Positions 1-6,297 of a stretch of 6,579 bases of DNA are shown here, piece after piece; positions within the stretch are counted from its first letter, which is position 1, and each line of letters begins with the position of its first letter. The notes beneath the pieces are model-generated. The model saw only the letters and a program-made list of their open reading frames with translations, ran no database searches and was not told where the DNA came from. Both the position numbers and the translations under genes were made by a program. The DNA is from Bacteroidota bacterium. Its GTDB lineage: Bacteria; Bacteroidota; Ignavibacteria; Kapaibacteriales; UBA2268. The stretch spans positions 1 to 6,579 of the forward strand of contig JAKIZN010000091.1 of assembly GCA_022708005.1 (NCBI GenBank), written 5' to 3'.

Positions 1-2409
1 ATCGCTGAGAATTGCATTTTGCATAGTGCGGGCTATAGAGCCTTTGTCTGTTTTAAGGGCAGCCGCTATCACGTCAATACTTTTGCCATTTTCTATTTGC
101 TCTGCGATAATCTTAACATTTGGATCAATATCGACTTCGGGCAATATTGCTGTTTCATCAGATATTTGCTCATTTAGCACCGCAAGGAATAATTTTCCAT
201 ACTTATCCGCCACATATTTGCCAACGCCTTTGACTTTCTCAAAATCTTTCAAATTGCTCGGCGGATTTTGTGCTACAAGCCGCAACGCTCTATCGGAGGC
301 GACTCCGCGGTCGGTAATGCCTTCCTTCGCAGCAATTTCGCTCCTTAAATTTTTTAGCTTAGCGTAAATAGCATCTTGCTCATCATCGGAAGGCGAAAAC
401 TCCCGCTCCGACTTCCTTTTTGAGATATAAGACAGCCCTTCATTTGTGAGGCTAAGCGTTGGATAAAGCCCGGAGGATACTCTGATATATCGCTTGCTCT
501 CAGCCTCGTCGATAGCTTGCTTAATGTCATACTCGGAAGAATCTTTGAGCAAGCCGAAGTTTTCAAATGTAGAAAGTGAGTATTTATTTGTCTTTTCGTT
601 GGACACTCCCCGCAAAAAATGGTTTAGCATCACTTTGCCAAATCTGCCGTCAATATCCCAAAGCCCGTTCAAAACCGAATTTAGTAAGTAGCTGCTTTTT
701 TGTCTTTGCGAGCGGACTTTCTGCGTAGCATTGCAGGACGAGCATCGCCCACATTCGCCACTGTATTCATCATCTTGAAAATAATTTAGAATAAAATTTC
801 GCTTGCATTCGTGAGTTTCAGCGTATCTAATCACAACATCGAGTTTCAGCAATGCTTTTTTCTTCAGTTCGCTAATATTGGCAAAGTCAAAGAAATTTTT
901 CCAGTTTTTCGCTTTCGATAGGTCAATTTTTACTTCGTTGCCTGATTTTTCTGCTTGAAAATCAATTATATTTTGAATATTCAAAGCTCTGATTGTATCT
1001 TCGATTTTTTCCTTGTCAATGCTGTATTTTCGAGATAGTTCGCCAATGTCAAATTCGACAAAAGTATTGAATGCGTTAGCCGAAACTTGCCTCATTATCG
1101 CAGTGATAACATCACGACGGTGAGTTGAGGTATTGTGGTAATAGTCTATCAGTTCATCGCGGCTCGCTTTCAAATAAATTTGAGCCTTGGCGGACTTTGA
1201 GCTTCTTTCTATAATGCCAAATCGCTCGCAATGATCCATTATCGTGGCAATTTTTATTTCGGGTATTCCAGTTGAATTACCCAGCAAAGTATTTGATAGC
1301 CTCACTATCCCGTTTGCGTCTGCATAGTGCATCAGCGCCCCGAAAACCCTTTCTACGTCCTCCCGCTCAGGATATCTACAGCTAATAAAATAATCTTGCA
1401 AATGATAGTCTGCGGCGGAGTGGAGCAAGTAGCAATCCGAAGGATGCCCATCTCTGCCAGCTCTACCAGCTTCTTGATAATATGCCTCAAGTGTGGCTGT
1501 GTAATCGCAATGAATCACATTTCTGACGTCGGCTTTATCTATGCCCATGCCAAAAGCATTAGTTGCTACGATTACATTTTTTTCGCCCTTGATAAAATCA
1601 TCTTGTATTATCTTGCGACTTTCTGTTGGAAGCCCTGCATGGTAGCCCGCAGCAGCAAAACCTAACTTGCCGAGCTGAAAAGAAATCTCATCAACTCTTT
1701 TGCGCGAGCCACAATAAATGATAGACGAGCCTTGCTTGGTATTTCTTAAAATTTCTGCAACTTTCTCTATCTTATTTTTGCATTCTATAGTATGATAGCT
1801 CAAATTAGGTCTGTCGAAGCCCCGTATAAACCGATTGGCTTTCTTTAGCCCTAATATGCTTACTATATCTTCTTGCACCTCTGGACCTGCGGTAGCAGTA
1901 AATGCGGCAATTGGCTTAATCGGGCGCGCGCTTAGCGCTTTGGTAATATTCAAATAAGCTGGACGGAAATCGTGTCCCCATTCCGATATACAGTGAGCCT
2001 CATCAACTGCAAGAAATGAGATTTTCATATTTTGCAGAACTCTGATGAAATGCTCATTTTCTAACCTTTCGGGAGCTACGTAAAGCAATTTGTAATTGCC
2101 CGCTGCGGCGTTGCCTATCTTTTCTTGCATATCGGGCAGAGACAGAGAGCTATTTATGAAAGCAGCGGGAATTAAATTATCATTTAACGAGTCAACTTGG
2201 TCTTTCATAAGAGCGATTAACGGCGAGATGACAATAGCAGTGCCATCGAGGAGTATTGCGGGTAACTGATAGCACAAGGATTTTCCGCCGCCTGTGGGCA
2301 TTACTGCTAACGTGTCGCCACCTTCGATTATCGAGCGAACTATTTCTTCTTGTCCTGCTCGAAATTCCGAAAATCCGAAATATCTATTTAACTCTTTTAT
2401 TAAGTTCAT
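1..2409 (-). CDS. recQ: ATP-dependent DNA helicase RecQ (3' end cut off by window edge)
   Basis: RecQ-family 3'-to-5' DNA helicase, expected to act in the cytoplasm in recombination and fork repair. The frame is open for 803 codons from the ATG at 2409 to base 1, without stop or frameshift, so the C-terminus lies outside. Visible motifs are: motif 0 (FRAGQ, residues 16-20), Walker A PTGGGKS (38-44, Lys43), DEAH (136-139) followed by the RecQ aromatic-rich loop (CISEWGHDFRP), FTATA (170-174), motif V (FGMGIDKADVR, about 286-296) and motif VI QEAGRAGRDG (312-321). Zinc cysteines are 535, 553, 556 and 559, with spacing like E. coli RecQ. An RQC winged helix (about 565-663) and an HRDC domain (about 676-748) follow. 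Odd points are about 180 extra residues between helicase and zinc site (about 346-525) and a helix-turn-helix-like stretch after HRDC (about 762-803). The gene starts 43 bases after the kinase gene, and there is no clear Shine-Dalgarno sequence. The family call is very secure; the exact subfamily is not. Confidence 0.96.
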   Translation of the reverse strand, partial: MNLIKELNRYFGFSEFRAGQEEIVRSIIEGGDTLAVMPTGGGKSLCYQLPAILLDGTAIVISPLIALMKDQVDSLNDNLIPAAFINSSLSLPDMQEKIGNAAAGNYKLLYVAPERLENEHFIRVLQNMKISFLAVDEAHCISEWGHDFRPAYLNITKALSARPIKPIAAFTATAGPEVQEDIVSILGLKKANRFIRGFDRPNLSYHTIECKNKIEKVAEILRNTKQGSSIIYCGSRKRVDEISFQLGKLGFAAAGYHAGLPTESRKIIQDDFIKGEKNVIVATNAFGMGIDKADVRNVIHCDYTATLEAYYQEAGRAGRDGHPSDCYLLHSAADYHLQDYFISCRYPEREDVERVFGALMHYADANGIVRLSNTLLGNSTGIPEIKIATIMDHCERFGIIERSSKSAKAQIYLKASRDELIDYYHNTSTHRRDVITAIMRQVSANAFNTFVEFDIGELSRKYSIDKEKIEDTIRALNIQNIIDFQAEKSGNEVKIDLSKAKNWKNFFDFANISELKKKALLKLDVVIRYAETHECKRNFILNYFQDDEYSGECGRCSSCNATQKVRSQRQKSSYLLNSVLNGLWDIDGRFGKVMLNHFLRGVSNEKTNKYSLSTFENFGLLKDSSEYDIKQAIDEAESKRYIRVSSGLYPTLSLTNEGLSYISKRKSEREFSPSDDEQDAIYAKLKNLRSEIAAKEGITDRGVASDRALRLVAQNPPSNLKDFEKVKGVGKYVADKYGKLFLAVLNEQISDETAILPEVDIDPNVKIIAEQIENGKSIDVIAAALKTDKGSIARTMQNAILSD
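835..1374 (-). other. RecQ inter-domain insertion with two winged-helix-like units
   Basis: This part of recQ codes for residues about 346-525, between the end of the second helicase lobe and the first zinc cysteine (535). In E. coli RecQ that interval is only some tens of residues. Two parts look like winged-helix folds by pattern: residues about 368-412, a helix-rich stretch ending in a basic, beta-like segment (IIERSSKSAKAQIYLK), and about 450-498 (ELSRKYSIDKEKIEDTIRAL, then alternating hydrophobic strands). I infer these folds from helix and strand pattern only; no profile match was made. Similar long linkers occur in some RecQ proteins of the Bacteroidota group to my knowledge, so this may be a lineage trait rather than unique. 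Confidence 0.55.
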
Positions 2410-2452
2410 ATTTTTTAGTTAGCCGCGCCCGCCCACAATAATTTAGTGCAAG
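2410..2452 (-). other. 43-base kinase-recQ gap
   Basis: The kinase stop (TAG, 2455-2453) and the recQ ATG (2409-2407) are separated by 43 bases. The gap contains a short GC-rich patch (minus strand GGGCGGGCGCGGC) and then TAACTAAAAAAT directly before the ATG. It has no stem followed by a T-run, so no intrinsic terminator, and no recognisable Shine-Dalgarno. The spacing fits co-transcription of kinase and recQ, though a separate recQ promoter cannot be excluded. Confidence 0.6.
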
Positions 2453-5400
2453 CTACGAGTCGGTCTCTGGCTCGCTGATAGGAATAGCAACTGTGATAGT
2501 TGTGCCTTTGTTCTCCAAACTTTCAACGTGTATATTCCCGCCGCAAGTATCTACGCATCGTTTGACAATAGGCATACCGAGTCCTGTTCCTTGCACCACT
2601 CCGCAATTAGATGCTCTGAAAAATGGGTCAAATAGATGCGGAATTTGCTCTTTGGGAATGCCTATGCCGTTATCTTCTACCGCAAGTATAAGCTCGTGGT
2701 CAAGGCTGGATAATGATATATTAATGTCTGTTCCGTCAGGAGAATATTTTGCTGCATTGGTTACCAAATTCGACATTATTTGATGCAGCAAATTAGGGTC
2801 TACATATAGCGGCTCGTTGCGAACATTATCGGTAGCTACCATATTGTATTTATGTTTTTTGGTGTCAATAATCTTCATTTCGTCTGTAAGGCTCAAGCAA
2901 AAATCATACACATTTGTCAGGACTGGCTTAAAAGGTAGCCTGCCAGTATCAGAGCGTGATATAGTAAGAATTTGCTCAAGCAGCAACGTCATACTTTTGA
3001 CTGACATCTGTATCCTATCCAAGAATTTTTTAGCTTCATCTGCGTTCCCCGCCTTGATAAATGTATCAATCAGATAAGTAGAGGTCAAAATAGTTGTAAG
3101 CGGAGTTCGATATTCATGCGAAACTGTCGATATGAAACTTGTTTTTAGTGCGTTAAGTTCTTTTTCCTGCTCAAGAGCGCTTTGCAATTCAGTAATATCC
3201 ACTCCAGTACCGATAAAGCCATGAAACTCGTGATTATCAATTAATCTCGGGATAGCGCTTAATAAAACATATCTATATTCGCCTGCTTTATTGCTTAATC
3301 GCACAGTTACTTCAAATTTTGCTCCACTTGAAGTTGACTCCTGATATGCCGACAAAAATTCGTTGTGGTCGTCTGGATGTATAAATGTATTCAGATAATC
3401 ATCTATAATGCCAGAATAAGTCTTGCCTGTAAACTCTATCCACGCGTTATTTAAGTAATTAACCATACCTTCCGAGTCCGTCATCCAAATTATCACTGGC
3501 GCAGAGTCTGCCATAAGCCTAAATCTTTCCTCGCTTTCGCGGATTTCTTTTTCTATACGCACTCGCTCCTCAATTTGAGCTTCAAGTTCTTCATTGGCAC
3601 GCTGCAGCAATGTAGTGCGTTCTTCCACTCTATCTTCTAACATTTCATTAGACTTGACAAGTTCTTCTTGCGCTCTTTTTTGCGAAAGCGACATTGCGAT
3701 TTGATTCGATACGAAGCTCAAAATATTTTTATGAGCCTCGCTATAGCGCACTCCTTCAGTGTAAGACTGCACGACTATCGCTCCTATTACTATGCCGCTT
3801 GCTTTCAGCGGCACCCCAAGCCAATCTATCGAAGGAGAGCCAATAGTATCAACTTGTCCCGATGCAACTAACTTGTAAAATTCTTCAGGATCAATGAGCT
3901 GCGCTTCTCCAGTGTCAATAACAATTTCAGTTAGTCCTTTAAGCCTTTTTCTTGGCTCTGGAGTAGGGTCGAACTCGTCAACAAAGTAAGGATATTCAAA
4001 GAATTCTGTTTCGTGGTCGTAAAGTGCAATATATAGATTTTCAGCAGGCATCAAGTCTGATACAATGCTATGTATTTTCTGACATAATGATTGGAAATCG
4101 ATAGTGCTAATGGCGGCATCTGATATTTGGTAGAGCGCCTGCAAATAAATATCTTCCTGCTTCTTTTTGGTGATATCCCTAACAGTAGAAATGACATGCC
4201 CTTCGCCATGTATTTCCATAATGCTCGCAGACATCAGCGTATAAATCACTTCGCCGTCTTTTGTTTTAAGCTTAGCCTCATAGCCAAGGCATTCACCATT
4301 GGCTCGCAACTCTTTGACAAACTCCTGTCTATCTATTGGATCTACCCAAATATTTATATCTGGATACGTTTTGCCGATAACTTCTTCGCGAGAGTAACCC
4401 ATCATTTTCAAATAACTTTCGTTTACTTCAGCGTATGTCCCGTCAGAAATTTTATTAACAAAAATTGCATCTGGCGAAGTCATAAATGTTTTAGAAAATT
4501 TTTCTTCAGAGTCCTTCAGTTGCTTGATAGCAAAATTTTTGTCAGTATTGTCAATTACAGTAGTAAAAAACAAGTCCTTATCTGCTATTTTGACAGTTGA
4601 AGAAGATATCGTTACTTCGCGTGGCTCGCCATTTTTTTTGTAGTGCACTAGCTCTAAAGAAATACTTGAATTTCTCAAGCTATCAGCAATATCTTTTGCT
4701 TTTTCTTTGGGCAGCCGATTTAAGTAGGTTATGTCAATCTGCCGAAATTCTTCTAATGTATAGCCATAAAACTCTATCGCCGCCTTGTTCGCATCGGCTA
4801 TCATAAGGGTTGATACATCTGCAATAAACATTATGGTAGGACTATTGGCAAAAACATTCCTAAACAGCTCTTCTGAAGATTTTAAAGATTCTTCGAGCTT
4901 GAGCTTATCAGTAACGTCGCGGGTAACCGCATAAGCAAACTCCTGACCATCGAACTCAAAATAAGAAATAGCGCCTTCGACTAATATTACAGATTGATCT
5001 TTCTTTCTTTGTATAGTTTTCAGTTCGTAAAATTCATTAGACTTAATCCTTTCCCAATACTGCTCCCATAACTCTTTTTTAAAGCTGCCGTCAACGACTC
5101 CCATGTCCATCAACAGCAACTCGCCCTTTGAGTATCCTAATACTTTGCTTGCGGCATCGTTCACATAAATTAAATTGCCATCTTTGCTGATGCCAAATAT
5201 ACAATCTACCGAATTATCTAAAGCAAATTTTGACCGTAAATAGTTATGCTCGGCTATTATTTTCTGTTCGAGTTCTCTTTGCAACTGCAGAGTTTTCAGC
5301 CTCACTTGGCGTCTTAGAGCAATACTCCAAAAAACAGCAAGCAACACAATTATAGCTAATGCAGGCAAAGCTATCCTTAAAATTTCAAGCAATGTATTCT

Positions 5401-6154
5401 CCTTTTGCAAAGCATTATCAATATTGCCAAACCACTGCTTATAAATTCTGAGATAAGCGCCGCTCGCATTTGATATGTGTATCCCTTCGTTTAGCTGCTG
5501 CAAAAGGCTAACGCTATCTTTATTAACGGCAAAGCAGTATTTGTTTGTAGAAACAACTATTTTGGTTGGAATTAATACTTCTGAATTTGCGCGATTTGAA
5601 ACGTAGTAAGCCATAAAGTTAGGTAATACGGCATAATCGTAGCCTTCTTTAAGCATTAGCTCCACCGCATGAGATGGATGCTCTACTTGGATAATCTCGC
5701 TTTTGGGCGACAGCCCTAAAAATTGAGCCTGCACCAGCGGGCTTACTTCTACTAAAACTTTCTTCCCAGCTAAATCTTCTATCGAATTAATTGGCGCGGC
5801 GCCCCTTCTATAAAATACCGAGTGCGTGATGTTGATGAATGGGTCAGATAAAGCATATCGGTCTGCTCTTTTATCTGTGTAGAACATACACATAACGTCA
5901 TATTTGCCCTTTTCGAACCTGCGTAGCACTTCGTCCCAAGCGTTTGCATCGAACTTAATGCTAAAGCCGGTTTCCCTTCCAATTTCTTGAAGTAAGTCTA
6001 CTAAAAATCCTTTTGGGATGCTATCTTCGACATACTCATAAGGCGGGTATCCTGCATCAAATCCAGCGTTAAGAGTTTTTGATTCGCCTTTCGCACCGCC
6101 TAAGTTAGATACTACTAATACAGCTACGAACAGTATTTTTGCAAACAACTTCAA
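2453..6154 (-). CDS. Multi-sensor membrane histidine kinase (SBP_bac_3, 4 PAS, GAF, HisKA, HATPase_c)
   Basis: Two-component sensor kinase of 1233 residues. The order seen is: signal peptide (about 1-23); a periplasmic type 3 solute-binding domain (about 27-245); one transmembrane helix (about 257-281); a short coiled coil (about 282-306); PAS1 (308-420), PAS2 (427-538) and PAS3 (549-663); GAF (about 671-822); a Glu/Arg-rich coiled coil (about 824-876); PAS4 (about 873-988); HisKA with H-box STVSHEYRTPL and phospho-acceptor His1013; and HATPase_c with N-box NLVTNAAKYS (Asn1133), G1 DNGIGIP (1161-1167), F-box FDPFF (1175-1179) and G2 GTGLG (1189-1193). All catalytic boxes are intact, so it should autophosphorylate. 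There is no receiver or HPt domain, and no response regulator in the window, so the partner is unknown. The binding domain should face the periplasm and the rest the cytoplasm. The only sensible start is TTG at 6154: a TAA lies 20 codons upstream with no ATG or GTG between, and the signal peptide begins there. recQ follows 43 bases downstream. Confidence 0.95.
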   Translation of the reverse strand: MKLFAKILFVAVLVVSNLGGAKGESKTLNAGFDAGYPPYEYVEDSIPKGFLVDLLQEIGRETGFSIKFDANAWDEVLRRFEKGKYDVMCMFYTDKRADRYALSDPFINITHSVFYRRGAAPINSIEDLAGKKVLVEVSPLVQAQFLGLSPKSEIIQVEHPSHAVELMLKEGYDYAVLPNFMAYYVSNRANSEVLIPTKIVVSTNKYCFAVNKDSVSLLQQLNEGIHISNASGAYLRIYKQWFGNIDNALQKENTLLEILRIALPALAIIVLLAVFWSIALRRQVRLKTLQLQRELEQKIIAEHNYLRSKFALDNSVDCIFGISKDGNLIYVNDAASKVLGYSKGELLLMDMGVVDGSFKKELWEQYWERIKSNEFYELKTIQRKKDQSVILVEGAISYFEFDGQEFAYAVTRDVTDKLKLEESLKSSEELFRNVFANSPTIMFIADVSTLMIADANKAAIEFYGYTLEEFRQIDITYLNRLPKEKAKDIADSLRNSSISLELVHYKKNGEPREVTISSSTVKIADKDLFFTTVIDNTDKNFAIKQLKDSEEKFSKTFMTSPDAIFVNKISDGTYAEVNESYLKMMGYSREEVIGKTYPDINIWVDPIDRQEFVKELRANGECLGYEAKLKTKDGEVIYTLMSASIMEIHGEGHVISTVRDITKKKQEDIYLQALYQISDAAISTIDFQSLCQKIHSIVSDLMPAENLYIALYDHETEFFEYPYFVDEFDPTPEPRKRLKGLTEIVIDTGEAQLIDPEEFYKLVASGQVDTIGSPSIDWLGVPLKASGIVIGAIVVQSYTEGVRYSEAHKNILSFVSNQIAMSLSQKRAQEELVKSNEMLEDRVEERTTLLQRANEELEAQIEERVRIEKEIRESEERFRLMADSAPVIIWMTDSEGMVNYLNNAWIEFTGKTYSGIIDDYLNTFIHPDDHNEFLSAYQESTSSGAKFEVTVRLSNKAGEYRYVLLSAIPRLIDNHEFHGFIGTGVDITELQSALEQEKELNALKTSFISTVSHEYRTPLTTILTSTYLIDTFIKAGNADEAKKFLDRIQMSVKSMTLLLEQILTISRSDTGRLPFKPVLTNVYDFCLSLTDEMKIIDTKKHKYNMVATDNVRNEPLYVDPNLLHQIMSNLVTNAAKYSPDGTDINISLSSLDHELILAVEDNGIGIPKEQIPHLFDPFFRASNCGVVQGTGLGMPIVKRCVDTCGGNIHVESLENKGTTITVAIPISEPETDS
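5420..6076 (-). other. Periplasmic solute-binding (SBP_bac_3-like) sensor domain of the kinase
   Basis: Residues about 27-245 of the kinase read as a Venus-flytrap domain of the amino-acid-binding type: GYPPYEYVED near the start, FLVDLLQEIGRETG, then TDKRADRYALSDPF (93-106), DLAGKKVLVEV (127-137), a GYDYAVLPN segment (171-179) and a C-terminal YKQWFG (238-243). In family members the Arg of the TxxR stretch binds the ligand carboxylate, and here it is Arg96. The usual Gly-Thr after the GKxV strand is Ser138-Pro139, and the acidic residue expected near 178-179 to hold the amino group is Pro-Asn. I infer that the ligand is probably not a standard L-amino acid, or that the pocket works without one. 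Family assignment is strong; ligand unknown. Confidence 0.85.
6152..6154 (-). promoter_or_regulatory. TTG start codon of the sensor kinase, no Shine-Dalgarno
   Basis: The reading frame begins TTG AAG TTG TTT, giving the Lys-containing n-region and hydrophobic core of a signal peptide. Upstream in frame the codons run back to TAA at 6214-6212 with no ATG or GTG. The bases just before TTG are A-rich (ACGAAAAT) and contain no GGAGG-like element. A second TTG two codons later (6148) is the only close alternative. Weak initiation would suit a low-abundance sensor, but that is inference. Confidence 0.7.
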
Positions 6155-6297
6155 ATTTTCGTATTGGTCTTTATGGTAAATTACATTTGTCCAAAAAGTA
6201 AAATAATGAAATTATATTTGATTTCAAAAAAATTAAACGTGTGTAAATAAAAATTAATTGAGAACTCATAACATTCAGCCGCTTATATGTTGATTAC
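6155..6297. other. AT-rich intergenic leader between repeat block and kinase gene
   Basis: This stretch of about 143 bases has no credible reading frame, hairpin terminator or RNA gene. It is strongly AT-rich, with runs of A or T, and must hold the promoter for the kinase and probably recQ. No operator-like palindrome stood out. Confidence 0.6.
6211..6216 (-). promoter_or_regulatory. Candidate -10 element for the kinase-recQ transcription unit
   Basis: On the minus strand the leader contains an exact TATAAT, about 57 bases before the TTG start. No good TTGACA lies 16-18 bases upstream; the matching place is T/A-rich. The surrounding 140 bases are so AT-rich that a chance match is quite possible. 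I also looked for the Bacteroidota form TAnnTTTG and found only a near match (TACTTTTTG, about 6201-6193). Treat it as the likely promoter zone rather than a defined site. Confidence 0.25.

Noticed and set aside
26..691. Plus-strand frames at 26-367 and 494-691 and the minus-strand frame at 354-566
   Set aside because: All overlap the continuous recQ frame that encodes the RQC and HRDC domains, so they are shadows.
1327..1665. Plus-strand open frame of 112 codons
   Set aside because: It lies wholly opposite the helicase lobe 2 part of recQ, whose minus-strand translation is unmistakable, and its own product has no recognisable motif.
2421..2433. GC-rich patch in the kinase-recQ gap as an operator or terminator
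   Set aside because: It is a simple GC run without dyad symmetry or a following T-run.
2256..3077. Plus-strand frames at 2256-2441, 2493-2783 and 2817-3077
   Set aside because: They are antisense to the Walker A part of recQ or to the kinase catalytic domain and resemble no known family.
4127..4600. Plus-strand open frame of 157 codons, the longest on that strand
   Set aside because: It is antisense to the PAS2-PAS3 coding part of the kinase. Its composition (many Phe, Ile, Asn, His) is what the reverse of this gene would give, and it has no domain.
5779..5982. Minus-strand 67-codon frame
   Set aside because: It lies in a different frame within the solute-binding domain of the kinase, which is clearly the coding frame there.
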